55,108 nucleotides of DNA, taken from NCBI RefSeq assembly GCF_004011885.1, contig NZ_SBEF01000024.1, positions 1 through 55,108 of the forward strand. Reading direction: 5' to 3'. Below the pieces are notes generated by a model that worked only from the letters and a program-made list of their open reading frames with translations, searched no databases and was not told the origin of the DNA. A program made the translations under genes and the position numbers. The stretch's first letter is position 1. Every line of letters starts with the position of its first letter. Shown here piece after piece: positions 10,301 through 19,503 of this stretch. This stretch comes from Serratia microhaemolytica (GTDB lineage: Bacteria > Pseudomonadota > Gammaproteobacteria > Enterobacterales > Enterobacteriaceae).

Positions 10301-13300
10301 CCAGTGTTGATTTATTGGCATTCAGATTGCTGCTATCAGCTCTCAGCGTCAGGCTAACAGCGTTAGACTGCCATTGGTCAACCCTTGCCTTCAGCGTTGT
10401 AATACCCGCGTAGGTACCGGTCAAGGTGGCACGATAGACACCGAGCTCTTCCTCTACTGCACCAAAAGTGACATCCTCCAGGCTACTGATGAACTGCACC
10501 GGCTGACCGGAAACCAAATTGCCATGCTTATCCTTCAGCGTCAGTTTGATCGTCGCCTCATCGCTGCCATTGGCGAGCAAATTGGTGCGATCCAGTTCCA
10601 GTGTCGATTGCTCTACATTCAGATTGCTGCTGTCTGCAGTCAGCGTCAGGCTAATTGTTTTGGACTGCCACTCACCGACATTGGCCCACAGCGTAGCAAC
10701 CCCGGCACGAGTACCTCTGACCGTCAGCACATAGTCTCCATTCTGTGTCTGCACTGGGCTGAAGCTAACATCCGGCAGGCTACTGCTGAACTCCACCTGC
10801 TGATTCAGCACCGGATTACCATGCTTATCTCTCAACTTGAGAGTGAGTCCGGCCGCTTGATTGCCACTGGCGATGATACTGGTTTTATCCAGAGAGAGCG
10901 TTGATTGTTCGAGATCTAGGTTACTGTTATCTGCGTATAGTGTCAGGTTGACGGTTTTTGATTGCCATTCACCGATACTCGCACGCAGCGTTGCAGTGCC
11001 AGCACGGGTACCGCTCAAGCTGGCGCTATAGACACCATTTGCTGCCTGCACCACGTTGAATGTGACATGTTGCAGACTGCTACTGAACTGCACATCCTGC
11101 CCCGGCACCGGATTGCCGTATCTATCTTTCAAGTGCAGGGTGACTGTGACCATATTATGGCCATTTGCCACCAACGTGCTGCGATCCAGCTCCAGTGTCG
11201 ATTGTTCAACATCCAGATTGCTGCTGTCTGCATTCAGTGTCACGCTGACTGCGCTTGAATGCCAAGTACCGACATTGGCGCGCAGCTCGGTATTCCCAGC
11301 ACGCGTGCCACTGAAGGTTGCACTGTAGACACCATTATCCGACTGCACCGCACTAAAGCTGACATCGGCCAGGCTACTGCTGAACTGCACCGGCTGCCCC
11401 AGCACCGGATTGCCATTCTTATCTTTCAACGTCAAGGTGATAGTTGCTTTATCACTGCCGTTCGCCACCAGGGTGTTGTGTTCGACTACCAGTGTCGATT
11501 TCTCCGTATCCAAATTGCCGGAGTCTGGCAGCAGTTGCACTACGGGTTTCTCCACGTCAAGCGGTTGATCAGCGATCTTCGGCGTGATGGTTGCGTGCCC
11601 TGCGACTGTGCCGGTTAATGTTGCACTGTAGCTACCATTACCCAGATCGGTCACCTCACTCACCACGCTATTTTCCAGTGAACTGTGGAAAGTGACATCC
11701 TGCCCCGGGATCTCATTGCCATTAATATCTTTCAATACAAAATGGAGCCGAGCGGCAGTCTGACCATCCGCTACAATGATCTCTGGTTCAGCATGCAGTT
11801 TTGAATGGGTCGGGCAAGGATTATCGGCGTCTGGCAGGAAAGTGATCCCTATCGTCTCAGTGCTGCCGTCGACCGTGGCGCTCACGCGGCTGATACCTGC
11901 GCGTGTATTGCTAACCGCAACCGATGCCTTACCGTCGCTGTTGGTTGTCAGCGTCATCTGATTATCGGCGTCGGCACTCGGCAGCGAGGCAGCCGCAGTC
12001 AAATTCTGCTGCACGAACTCGCGCAACAATGCACCGTTATCAGCGCTAAAACTGACCACTTGATCGGGCAGCGGGTTGCCATCCACGCCCGTCACCATCA
12101 CCTCCACTTTGTTAATATCGCTGCCATTACTGATCGCATTATCCTGTAGCGCGATCAGATGTTCTGGATTGATTGTTGCCTTATTCGGCAGCACATTCAG
12201 TTGTGTTGATGCGCGTGCAGAGGCATTGCCGCGCACATCATAAGCTATCGCGGTCAATAGATAGCTGTTGCTTGCACCCTCTTTCTGGTACGGCGGCAAT
12301 GTCACCACCGCCGTTCCACCCGCGCTAGGCGTGAAACGTCCGCCAGCACTTTCCAGTGCCAAGCTATCCCATTCAATACGTTCCAGAGGGTACTGGCTAA
12401 CCACCTGCGGCACGATGGTCATCACACTACCGGTGATGGCACTGTACTGCTTCTGCAGTGATAAGCGGATCAGTTCCTGCTGTCGGTAATCAAGTACGAT
12501 TTGGTTATTACGCTCAACCAAACTGTGGCGACTCCCTGCCAACGTGCGGGTACTCGCCACGGCTGCGGGATCAATTTGCCTATGCCACGGTTCGCCCAGA
12601 CGGTAGTTAAGCTGTAGGTTGATATTGTTATCTGACTTGCCCCCTTTACCGATGCGGTAATCATTAGCCAGGGTCAGCAGCGGGATCGGGGTGTAGTGGA
12701 TACCGGCGGTGAGCGCATAAGGGTTTTGCTGACGGTTCTCTTTACCAAACAGCGCAACCTGATCACCACGGTATTGTTCATACATCAATTTACCGCCCAA
12801 TTGGGCATAGAATGGCAAATAGCCTTCGACACGCAGATCGTAACCGCTGGCAGGACGCTCATCATAGCCAACAAAGTCACGTGAGGCGTGCCAATCACTC
12901 AACGCCCAGTAGCTATTGGCCGATAACTTAACGTAGTCGCGCCACAATTCAGCACCTATACCAAAACGGCGATTTTTGCCGGTGAGATCGTTATCAAAAA
13001 AGGTGTTGATGCCATACATCCAATCCTGCTGGAAGTGGCGGAAGCCAACACCAACGTTGAAGGTATTACGGTCATCTTTATTACGAGCACCCAGTTGGGT
13101 AAACAGTAGATTCTGCTGATTATCAAACAGCGGCAACAGCGTATCAATCTCGCTGCCATCCAGACGGAACTCATTATTGATACTGAATGCCACCCGTGCG
13201 CTACCAAACTGGTGTAACCACTGCTGTACCGCGTCGTTGAACTGCGTGGTGATCTGTGCGCCAAGCAACTGCTGTGCTGATTTCATCACATTGTCGCTCG

Positions 13301-13727
13301 ACAGCAGGCTCGCACCACTAACCAGGTATTGAGCAGCCTGTTCTTTGCTGATCAGTTCCGTTGTCGTATCGCCCTGAAATGGAGAGGGGGTATCTGGAAC
13401 GTCAATTTCATCCCCAACAGAGAGGGAACTAAACGGTTTGGCAAAGCTGCGATAGCGGTTGAGCCGCTGTAGCTCAGCAAGTGAGAGACCATATTGCTGT
13501 GCAATACTCTCAACACTCTCGCCTTCACCTAAAATGTAGGGTTTTGCCGCCACTGTCACCTGCTCGCGAGCAGCAGCACTGGCCATTGCGGGGGTAAATG
13601 AAACACTGATTGGAAATAACGACTGCGCTAACACATTAGCCCAAGCAATGATTCTCACTCGCCTACTCACTTTCTTAATAGCGCGAGATCCCGACCTTCG
13701 ATTGGATTTCAGCATTTTTTCTCGCAT
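7305..13727 (-). CDS. Giant inverse autotransporter (intimin/invasin family), ~15 Ig-like repeats
   Basis: 2140 aa. Order: basic N-terminus and signal (…LAQSLFPISVSFTPAMA); LysM domain (~62-112, YILGEGESVESIAQQYG…LSVGDEIDVP) that anchors to peptidoglycan; the 12-strand inverse-autotransporter barrel (~160-430, with NVGVGFRHF and SLVERNNQIVLDY); then about 15 Big_1-type Ig-like repeats of ~100 aa, mostly starting (K/Q)STLELDR-like and containing LKD(K/R)xGNPV and GVYSATLTGTRAG; and a ~80-aa C-terminal tip with no cysteines or lectin signature. The barrel inserts in the outer membrane and exports the repeats, giving a long rod-like adhesin. ATG 13727 is chosen because AGGAG stands 7 bp before it. 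A second gene of the same design lies upstream in the same direction, but the gap with hairpins suggests separate transcription. Confidence 0.95.
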   Translation of the reverse strand: MREKMLKSNRRSGSRAIKKVSRRVRIIAWANVLAQSLFPISVSFTPAMASAAAREQVTVAAKPYILGEGESVESIAQQYGLSLAELQRLNRYRSFAKPFSSLSVGDEIDVPDTPSPFQGDTTTELISKEQAAQYLVSGASLLSSDNVMKSAQQLLGAQITTQFNDAVQQWLHQFGSARVAFSINNEFRLDGSEIDTLLPLFDNQQNLLFTQLGARNKDDRNTFNVGVGFRHFQQDWMYGINTFFDNDLTGKNRRFGIGAELWRDYVKLSANSYWALSDWHASRDFVGYDERPASGYDLRVEGYLPFYAQLGGKLMYEQYRGDQVALFGKENRQQNPYALTAGIHYTPIPLLTLANDYRIGKGGKSDNNINLQLNYRLGEPWHRQIDPAAVASTRTLAGSRHSLVERNNQIVLDYRQQELIRLSLQKQYSAITGSVMTIVPQVVSQYPLERIEWDSLALESAGGRFTPSAGGTAVVTLPPYQKEGASNSYLLTAIAYDVRGNASARASTQLNVLPNKATINPEHLIALQDNAISNGSDINKVEVMVTGVDGNPLPDQVVSFSADNGALLREFVQQNLTAAASLPSADADNQMTLTTNSDGKASVAVSNTRAGISRVSATVDGSTETIGITFLPDADNPCPTHSKLHAEPEIIVADGQTAARLHFVLKDINGNEIPGQDVTFHSSLENSVVSEVTDLGNGSYSATLTGTVAGHATITPKIADQPLDVEKPVVQLLPDSGNLDTEKSTLVVEHNTLVANGSDKATITLTLKDKNGNPVLGQPVQFSSSLADVSFSAVQSDNGVYSATFSGTRAGNTELRANVGTWHSSAVSVTLNADSSNLDVEQSTLELDRSTLVANGHNMVTVTLHLKDRYGNPVPGQDVQFSSSLQHVTFNVVQAANGVYSASLSGTRAGTATLRASIGEWQSKTVNLTLYADNSNLDLEQSTLSLDKTSIIASGNQAAGLTLKLRDKHGNPVLNQQVEFSSSLPDVSFSPVQTQNGDYVLTVRGTRAGVATLWANVGEWQSKTISLTLTADSSNLNVEQSTLELDRTNLLANGSDEATIKLTLKDKHGNLVSGQPVQFISSLEDVTFGAVEEELGVYRATLTGTYAGITTLKARVDQWQSNAVSLTLRADSSNLNANKSTLELDRSTLVANGINVASIIFTLRDQYGNLVPDQHVQFSSSLGGISFSEVKEEDGVYSTTLTGTLTGSTTLQARVGDWQSKTVNLTLVADSSNLDADKSELALHKEILIAHGEEHSGIMLTLKDKYGNQVLDQQVTFSSSLPGIRFSQVTISPQGIYVATISSTHAGVATLWANVGEWQSNTVTLTVIPDSKNLDATKSTLELDRTTLIATGSDEATIKLTLKDRHGNLVPDQQVQFSSSLADVSFSEVSAKDGVYSATLTGTRAGSATLKATVGSWSSDSVSVTLNADSSNLDVEKSTLELDHSNLVASGSDQATITLTLKDKHGNPVAGQSVQFSSSLADVSFSEVQAANGIYSATLTGTRAGTTTLQATVGEWKSNTVKLMLNSDSNHLDATKSTLELDKTSLVATGQDAATIKLILKDRHGNTVSGQTVQFTSSLADVSFGAVQAAANGVYSATVTGTRAGSAALRANVDDWQSKTVSLTLTADSSNLDAVKSTIQLSNESLVADGSDNVKITLSLRDGHSNLVSGQEVQFISNLDDISFSEVTEEGGIYSATLTGTRAGTALLQARVGEWKSTAISLSLTADSTRLDAEKSMLVLERNILVANDNDQIEIRFTLKDRYGNPVSGQNVQFTSSLEGVRFFNMRAVNGVYSATLMGTRAGSATLRASVGEWNSNGVTLTLTGDRSRLSPSKSELVADVTTLVANGRDVSTIVLTLRDENGNLIGGQNVQFTQSKLHNVTISTVEEPELGVYRAQLSGISRGTALVQVKVGTYSALLGIEIELIGDKDNLSTKYSRLASPAEELVRVDASTTERGIDGTNDSMTVSLFLRDINQNTVDNQEVIFTHSGADATFGATTDRTVGAYHATFRMGDVSGTTSIGVKVNGTVLAVEPIKVKLTKILRTSYTKLGTMNLPGGYDLTEFTFGNGNWSSEPLNPPTSGMKDGDVLIITSQAIFDSNLNTTRTDITRANPLVLKTGNTIRLVYRSATGKWHEEAKPL

Positions 13728-14005
13728 TGCATCTCTCCTTTTTCCCATAGAAAATAAATATTCCGTTCATCAACTCAAACGAAAAAAGAATGTTATTGAC
13801 ATTTTTGTTACAACAACTTGACATACCTTACCTAGCTATGCATGTTTCTTGTACGTTTCGAGTGTAATGATAGGTAAATAAAAGTAATGCATTGCATGTG
13901 TCGAGTGGCAGCCAAGAAAATTTCTGCTAGCAGTAATTTGATCTGATTGACGACAGCGATCACCCGTAAAACGATGAACCAAAAAATAAGGAAAAACAGA
14001 TAAAA

Positions 14006-14110
14006 ATGAGGGGAAAACAACAACAGGTCGTAAAATCTGGCGGGAGTGGTCAGCAAATGGCGACCAGAATGGCAGATAGATTAACGCCCTGGCTATTGCC
14101 AAGGCGTTGA
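14006..14110 (+). CDS. Possible 34-aa basic peptide
   Basis: An ATG-to-TGA frame of 35 codons, product beginning MRGKQQQVV and ending WLLPRR, lies opposite to both adhesins. Its stop codon falls exactly at the foot of the intrinsic terminator stem. The ribosome site is poor (AAGGA 12 bp upstream). I recognise no family. It may equally be part of a non-coding RNA. Confidence 0.2.
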   Translation: MRGKQQQVVKSGGSGQQMATRMADRLTPWLLPRR

Positions 14111-14116
14111 TTTTTT
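14083..14116 (+). terminator. Plus-strand intrinsic terminator without an obvious gene
   Basis: Stem AACGCCCTGG / CCAAGGCGTT (one mismatch), loop CTATTG, then GATTTTTT. It points away from any annotated plus-strand gene, which suggests an unannotated transcript between the adhesins. Confidence 0.6.
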
Positions 14117-14179
14117 ATATTAATTAACTACTCACAGCACATTAGCACTATCAATTTAACCGATTTCGGTTCAACCGGT

Positions 14180-14211
14180 GGATCACAGCGCAATCCAATG
14201 CGCTGTGATCC
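14180..14211 (-). terminator. Hairpin after the second giant adhesin gene
   Basis: Perfect 12-bp stem GGATCACAGCGC / GCGCTGTGATCC with an 8-base loop, 34 bp past the stop codon. No strong T run follows on the minus strand, so it may be a weak terminator or an RNA-stabilising hairpin. Confidence 0.6.
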
Positions 14212-14244
14212 CAATCCGAGTAAACGGACTGGTGCTGACTCAGA

Positions 14245-17200
14245 CTATTGCTTTATCCACTTACCACTGACTGCACTGTAGACAAAACTCACTCTGCCAC
14301 CTTGGCTGACTGACAAAGTCGAGCCTGAAACATCGGTATTTGCCGTGCTGATAACCGCAGCAAATGACGAATCAACGATGATATTAATCTTATTGCCATT
14401 GGCCACACCCGCTGCAGGCAATTCCAGTGGATCACCGATCCAGTTAGCGTTAGCAAATGTGTACTCGATCAAATCATAACCGGCCGGCAGTTGCACTTTA
14501 CCCAACTGGTTCGGTGACGTTTTCAGCGTTTTGGTGATCGTCACTTTCGCTGCGGTAATATTGAACGCCAAGCTGTTGACTTTCGCTGTGATGCTGGCGA
14601 TACCAGAGATGTCACCCATAGTAAAGGTGGCACTATACTGTCCCGCTGTCGCGCCACTGCCCGCCGAGACCGAACCGGTTGTTCCCGATGCCCCCGTTGC
14701 CGTAAAAGTGACTGCCGCGCCAGTCACCAAGTTACCGTTAACATCTTTCAGCGTCAGCGTAATTTTTGATGTCCCGTTGGTGCCCTTCACTGTGTCGGAA
14801 CTATCGGTTCTTGATATATCCGTTGGTGATGCAACCAGTGTCGACAGCGCAACACTCAGGTTATCTTTGTCACCATTCAGTGAGATAACCACCGTTTTGC
14901 TCAGCGTACTGCCCACTTTGGCGGTGATAGTGGTACTACCAGCAACGGTGCCTGCCTGTAGCGTCACTTTGTAACTGCCGTCACCGACATCGGTCACTGT
15001 ACCCAGGGTTGCACTTGGCAGTGAACTGCTGAAGGTAACCGTCTGACCAGATACGGGGTTACTGTTGCCATCCTTCAACGTGAAGGTCAGCACTGAAGTG
15101 GCACTGCCATTGGCCACCATGCTGGTTGAAGAAGCGCTCAAGGTTGACAGTGTACTGCTCAGATTATTGCTGTCTGCCAGCAAGGTGACCGTGGTTTCAA
15201 TGCCAGCCAACAGCGTGCTATCAGCTTTCACCGTGATCTTCGCCTGCCCAGCAGTCTTGCCCACTAACGTGGTGGTATAACTGCCATCGCCGTTATCGAC
15301 GACACTGCTGAATGTGGTATTAGCGACACTGCTGACAAAAGTAATGTTCTGCCCGCTGATCGGATTACCGTTACCGTCATGCAGTGTCAGCGTCAATGTC
15401 GCTGCACTGCTGTTGTCAGCAATAATAGTGGTCACATCAGCGTCAAGGCTTGACTTGTCACTGTCCAGGTTATTGATATCGGCGATTAAGGTCACTGTTT
15501 CACTGGCAAGCACATTACCTGCAACCTTCGCGCTCACGGTGGCAGTACCGATCTGAGTGCCACTCAGTTGCGCCGTGTAAACACCGTCGGCCTGTTCAGT
15601 CACACTGCCAATGGTGACCGCCAGATCACTGCTGAATGTCACGCTCTGCCCCGTCACTGGGTTGTCGTTACCATCACGCAGCGTAAAGCTCAGCGTCGAA
15701 GTTTCACTGCCATCGGCTACGATACGTGCGTCTGATACCGCCAATTTGGAGTAGCTGGCACTCAGGTTACTGCTATCGGCAGTAAAGGTCACACTCGGCC
15801 CGGTCATCTGCCAACTGGCAACATTGGCGCTGATTGGCGCACTGCCTGCTTTGGTTCCGGTTACCTTGCTGGTATAGACCCCCTCGCCTTTTTCAACCGT
15901 CGCCTCAAAATGGGTACCGGTCAACGTGCTGCTAAAGGTTACGCTCTGACCGGTGACCGGGTTGTCGTTGGCATCTTTTAACGTTAACGTGATCTCGGCA
16001 GCCGCTTGATCGTTAGCAACCAGCGTATCTTGCGACACAGTCAGTGTAGAGCTGGTTTTGCTCAAATTGTTGCTGTCTGCAATTAAGGTGACACTCTGCT
16101 CAGCAATACCCATCACGTTACCTGCCACTCGGACAGAGAGTGTTGCAAGACCGGCTTTAATACCCGTCAAAGTCGCAGTGTAAACCCCTTCACTGCTTTC
16201 TGTTACCGTACTGATGGTGGTTTCCAGATCAGTGTCAAAACTCACAGGCAGTTCACCAAGCGGGTTGTCATTACGATCTTTCAGTTTCAGGGTGATCAAC
16301 ACCGAGTCGCTGCCATTCGCCACAATCGATGATTTGGACACTTCTAAGCTGGAGAGATCGGTATCCAGGTTTTCAACGTCACCAATCAACCTGATATCAA
16401 GCGATGCAAAGCGGGTACCCGCTACACTGGCACTGACGGTGGTGCTACCGGTTTTGGTCGCCGTCAGTTGTGCGGTATAGACACCATTGCCTTGGTCAGT
16501 CACTGTGGTCAATTGGCTGTCGGCAAAACTGCTGTCAAAGCTGACATTCTGTCCACTCACCGGGTTGCTATAACCATCCAGCAAAGTGAAGGTGAGGGTT
16601 GCCGTCGCCGCACCGTTAGCGATCACAAACGCTGATGAAGACGTTAAGGTTGAGTTAGTGGTGCTGAGATTGCTGCTGTCTGCGCTAAATGTCACTTTCG
16701 GCTGACTGCCTTCCAACGCCACACCAGCAATCTTGGCCGTGATGATCGCTTCACCCGCTTTGGTTCCTTTCAACATCGCGGAGTAACTACCGTCACCGTG
16801 ATCAGTCACAGTACCGACGCTGCTATTCAGCAGTGAGCTTTCAAAGCTGACGCTCTGGCCAACTATCGGGTTGTTATTAGCATCTTTCAGTTGAATGGTG
16901 AGGGTCGCCTCATCGCTACCATTTGCGATGAGCTGCGCGGGTTCGGCTGTGAGCACCGAATTTGCCGCGCTGGGGTTGTCACTGTCAGCAGTGAATGTGA
17001 TGGTCAAGCCAGATAACTCAAAAGAACCACCGGCTACTTTAGCAACAATCTCTGCGCTACCCGCACGGGTGCCAGTTAGCGGTGCGCTATAGACACCAAC
17101 ACCCGTTTCAACCACTGCACCAAATTGCCCTAAGCTGCTGCTAAAGGTGATCGGCAACCCTGTAACCGCATTACCATTGGCATCTTTCAGCGTCAGGGTC

Positions 17201-19503
17201 ACTGTCGCAGTACTCTTGCCATCAGCAACCAGCGTGTTGGTTGAGGTGGTCAATTCAGAATTGGTGCTGCTCAAATTAGCACTATCACCGGTGATGGTGA
17301 TACTCAATGGCGCCACAGCAAACGCAGCCCCGCCAACCTGTACCGCAATCGGTGCTGAACCCGCTAATGTGCCGGTTAATTTTGCCGTGTAGCTACCATC
17401 GCCCTGATCAACCACTTCGCTCAATGTGGTTTGAGCCAATGTGGTGCTGAACACCACTTCCTGACCACTCACTGGGTTACGGTTAGCATCCATCAGGGTA
17501 AAGCTGATTGTTGCTGCCGCGTTACCGTCAGCAACAATCAGTGCGGGTTCGGCTTTCAGCGTTGAGTGCTCAGCACTCAGATTCTCGCTATCTGGCAGGA
17601 AGTTCACATCCACTGTCTGGCTAGAGCTGTTGACACTGGCGGTCACCTGGCTGATCCCGGCGGTGGTACTTCTAATTTCTACCCGTGCCTTACCTTCAGC
17701 ATCACTGATCATCGTCAGTTGATTGTCATTAGCTGCCGCAGTGACAACACTAAAAGCACTGGCACTTGCCATCGCCGCCTGACCATCGCTGATTCGTGCG
17801 TTGTTGCTGGCGCTAAAGGTCACCTGCTCACCCGCCATCGGTAAACCTTCGCTATCAGTTACCGTGACTTCAACGATATTGGCATCAATGCCATTACTGA
17901 TCGCATTGTCATGCATCATCACCATGTTATCAGCGGTGATTTCAGCCCGGCTTGGCAGGACATTTAACGCCAGTGCCGCACGCGGAGAGGCATTGCCTTG
18001 GCTGTCATAGGCAACCGCACTCAGTGTATAGCTGTTCGTGCCGCCCTCTTTCTGGTATGGCGGTAGTTTAATGCTGGCGCTGGTGAGGGTCAGTGGGGTG
18101 AAAACCGCTCCGGCTGCTTCCAGTTGTAGGCTGTCCCACTCAATGCGTTCTAGCGCATGTTGGCTGCTCACCTTGGCTTCAACGATCACCGTCTCACCGG
18201 CAGTTGCAGTCTGTTGTGCCGATTGCAGTGATAAACGGATAAATTCGCGGCGCTGGTAATCCAGCACAATGTTGTTGTTACGCTCAACCAGGCTATGGCG
18301 AGCACCCATGAGGGTTCGCCCTGCAGCAACTGCCGCAGGATCGAGCTGCGATTGCCAGCTTTGCCCAAGGCGATAATTAAATTGCAGATTGATACTGGTA
18401 TCTGATTTACCGCCTTTACCAACCCGATAGTCAGTCCCCAAGGTAAGCAGTGGAATTGGCGTGTAGTTGATACCGGCGGTGAGCGCATATGGGTTCTGCT
18501 GGCGGCTCTCTTTACCAAATAGTGCAACCTGCTCACCACGGTACTGCTCATACATCAACTTGCCACCCAACTGGGCATAAAACGGCAGGTAACCCTCTAA
18601 GCGCAGATCGTAACCGTTAGCAGGCCGCTCATTGTAATCGATAAAATCACGCGACTGGTGCCAATCGGTCAAGGCAAAATAGCCATTCGCTGACAACTTG
18701 AGATAGTCAGTCCACAGCTCTGCACCCACGCCAAGACGACGGTTTTTACCTGTAATATCATTATCAAAAAAGCTGTTGATGCCATACATCCAATCCTGCT
18801 GGAAGTGGCGGAAGCCAACACCAACGTTGAAGGTATTACGGTCATCTTTATTACGAGCACCCAGTTGGGTAAACAGTAGATTCTGCTGATTATCAAACAG
18901 CGGCAACAGCAGATCGATCGCGCTGCCATCAACGTTGAAGTCATCATTAAGGTTCAGTTGAACACGCGCAGAACCAAACTGGTTCAACCACTGCTGCGCC
19001 TCATCATTAAATTTTTGTGTTGCGCTGGAGCGTGCCAGTTGTGCTGCCGACTGACCGGCATTGTCACCGGATAAAGCGGTTGCCGTACTGACAAGATAAC
19101 CTGCCAGTTGCTTAGCACGCTGCTCATCAGATTGATTATCGGCGGAAAAAGGCGAACGCGATCTGGGAATGTCGATTTCATCACCAGCAGACAGCGATGT
19201 AAAGGGTTTAGAGAAAGTACGGTAGCTGTTCAGTTTACGCAGCGCTTCAACACTGATGCCGAATCTGCTGGCCACCTCATCAACACTCTCTCCAATATCA
19301 AGAATATAGTTCTGAGTAGCTAGCTGGCTAATGTGTTGCTCAGTAGCAGAAAGTGCGGCAATCGCCGGTGTGAACGAAACGCTCAGCGGAAACAGTGCTT
19401 GTGCCAAAATGTTAGCCCAAGCAACAACTTTGATCCGCCTCTGCTCCTTGCTGTTGGTGATAACACCACTATATCTTTTTGTTTTTAAAGTTTCTTTTTG
19501 CAT
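14245..19503 (-). CDS. Giant inverse autotransporter (intimin/invasin family), ~11 Ig-like repeats
   Basis: 1752 aa, paralogue of the downstream adhesin. Order: signal region (…LAQALFPLSVSFTPAIA), LysM (~68-118, YILDIGESVDEVASRFG…LSAGDEIDIP), inverse-autotransporter barrel (~165-440, same NVGVGFRHFQQDWMYGIN block), about 11 Big_1-type repeats (LKDxNxNPVTGQ, SVTFSS, GVYTAxLTGTKAG), and a C-terminal tip like its paralogue's (AGYDLIEYTFANANW…VSFVYSAVSGKWIKQ). Its repeats are more divergent from each other than those of the first protein, so it looks the older array. Start ATG 19503 has only a weak GGGGA upstream. An AT-rich 440-bp region in front suggests silencing by H-NS-type proteins; that is inference. 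Confidence 0.95.
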   Translation of the reverse strand: MQKETLKTKRYSGVITNSKEQRRIKVVAWANILAQALFPLSVSFTPAIAALSATEQHISQLATQNYILDIGESVDEVASRFGISVEALRKLNSYRTFSKPFTSLSAGDEIDIPRSRSPFSADNQSDEQRAKQLAGYLVSTATALSGDNAGQSAAQLARSSATQKFNDEAQQWLNQFGSARVQLNLNDDFNVDGSAIDLLLPLFDNQQNLLFTQLGARNKDDRNTFNVGVGFRHFQQDWMYGINSFFDNDITGKNRRLGVGAELWTDYLKLSANGYFALTDWHQSRDFIDYNERPANGYDLRLEGYLPFYAQLGGKLMYEQYRGEQVALFGKESRQQNPYALTAGINYTPIPLLTLGTDYRVGKGGKSDTSINLQFNYRLGQSWQSQLDPAAVAAGRTLMGARHSLVERNNNIVLDYQRREFIRLSLQSAQQTATAGETVIVEAKVSSQHALERIEWDSLQLEAAGAVFTPLTLTSASIKLPPYQKEGGTNSYTLSAVAYDSQGNASPRAALALNVLPSRAEITADNMVMMHDNAISNGIDANIVEVTVTDSEGLPMAGEQVTFSASNNARISDGQAAMASASAFSVVTAAANDNQLTMISDAEGKARVEIRSTTAGISQVTASVNSSSQTVDVNFLPDSENLSAEHSTLKAEPALIVADGNAAATISFTLMDANRNPVSGQEVVFSTTLAQTTLSEVVDQGDGSYTAKLTGTLAGSAPIAVQVGGAAFAVAPLSITITGDSANLSSTNSELTTSTNTLVADGKSTATVTLTLKDANGNAVTGLPITFSSSLGQFGAVVETGVGVYSAPLTGTRAGSAEIVAKVAGGSFELSGLTITFTADSDNPSAANSVLTAEPAQLIANGSDEATLTIQLKDANNNPIVGQSVSFESSLLNSSVGTVTDHGDGSYSAMLKGTKAGEAIITAKIAGVALEGSQPKVTFSADSSNLSTTNSTLTSSSAFVIANGAATATLTFTLLDGYSNPVSGQNVSFDSSFADSQLTTVTDQGNGVYTAQLTATKTGSTTVSASVAGTRFASLDIRLIGDVENLDTDLSSLEVSKSSIVANGSDSVLITLKLKDRNDNPLGELPVSFDTDLETTISTVTESSEGVYTATLTGIKAGLATLSVRVAGNVMGIAEQSVTLIADSNNLSKTSSTLTVSQDTLVANDQAAAEITLTLKDANDNPVTGQSVTFSSTLTGTHFEATVEKGEGVYTSKVTGTKAGSAPISANVASWQMTGPSVTFTADSSNLSASYSKLAVSDARIVADGSETSTLSFTLRDGNDNPVTGQSVTFSSDLAVTIGSVTEQADGVYTAQLSGTQIGTATVSAKVAGNVLASETVTLIADINNLDSDKSSLDADVTTIIADNSSAATLTLTLHDGNGNPISGQNITFVSSVANTTFSSVVDNGDGSYTTTLVGKTAGQAKITVKADSTLLAGIETTVTLLADSNNLSSTLSTLSASSTSMVANGSATSVLTFTLKDGNSNPVSGQTVTFSSSLPSATLGTVTDVGDGSYKVTLQAGTVAGSTTITAKVGSTLSKTVVISLNGDKDNLSVALSTLVASPTDISRTDSSDTVKGTNGTSKITLTLKDVNGNLVTGAAVTFTATGASGTTGSVSAGSGATAGQYSATFTMGDISGIASITAKVNSLAFNITAAKVTITKTLKTSPNQLGKVQLPAGYDLIEYTFANANWIGDPLELPAAGVANGNKINIIVDSSFAAVISTANTDVSGSTLSVSQGGRVSFVYSAVSGKWIKQ

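Larger units (their letters stand above)
13728..14244. other. Intergenic region between the two giant adhesin genes
   Basis: About 500 bp. It should hold the promoter for the downstream adhesin gene near 13740-13850, and holds the terminator hairpin of the upstream adhesin near 14180. It also has a plus-strand intrinsic terminator (14083-14116) opposite to both adhesin genes, with a TTGACA hexamer (13818-13823) upstream and a possible 34-aa ORF. Two longer minus-strand frames (13832-14102) look non-coding in composition. Confidence 0.5.

Noticed and set aside
10374-10904. Long plus-strand frame (176 codons) opposite the first adhesin
   Set aside because: Similar antisense frames recur under each Ig repeat (for example 8715-9203, 9625-9840, 10519-10734, 11259-11618), as expected from repeated coding DNA read backwards.
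7800-11750. Regular ~300-bp periodicity resembling a repeat array or CRISPR
   Set aside because: The period equals one Ig-like domain and the copies differ; there are no short identical repeats with unique spacers.
13832-14102. Two overlapping minus-strand frames of 74 and 88 codons between the adhesins
   Set aside because: No ribosome site, no family resemblance, and frame composition typical of AT-rich intergenic DNA.
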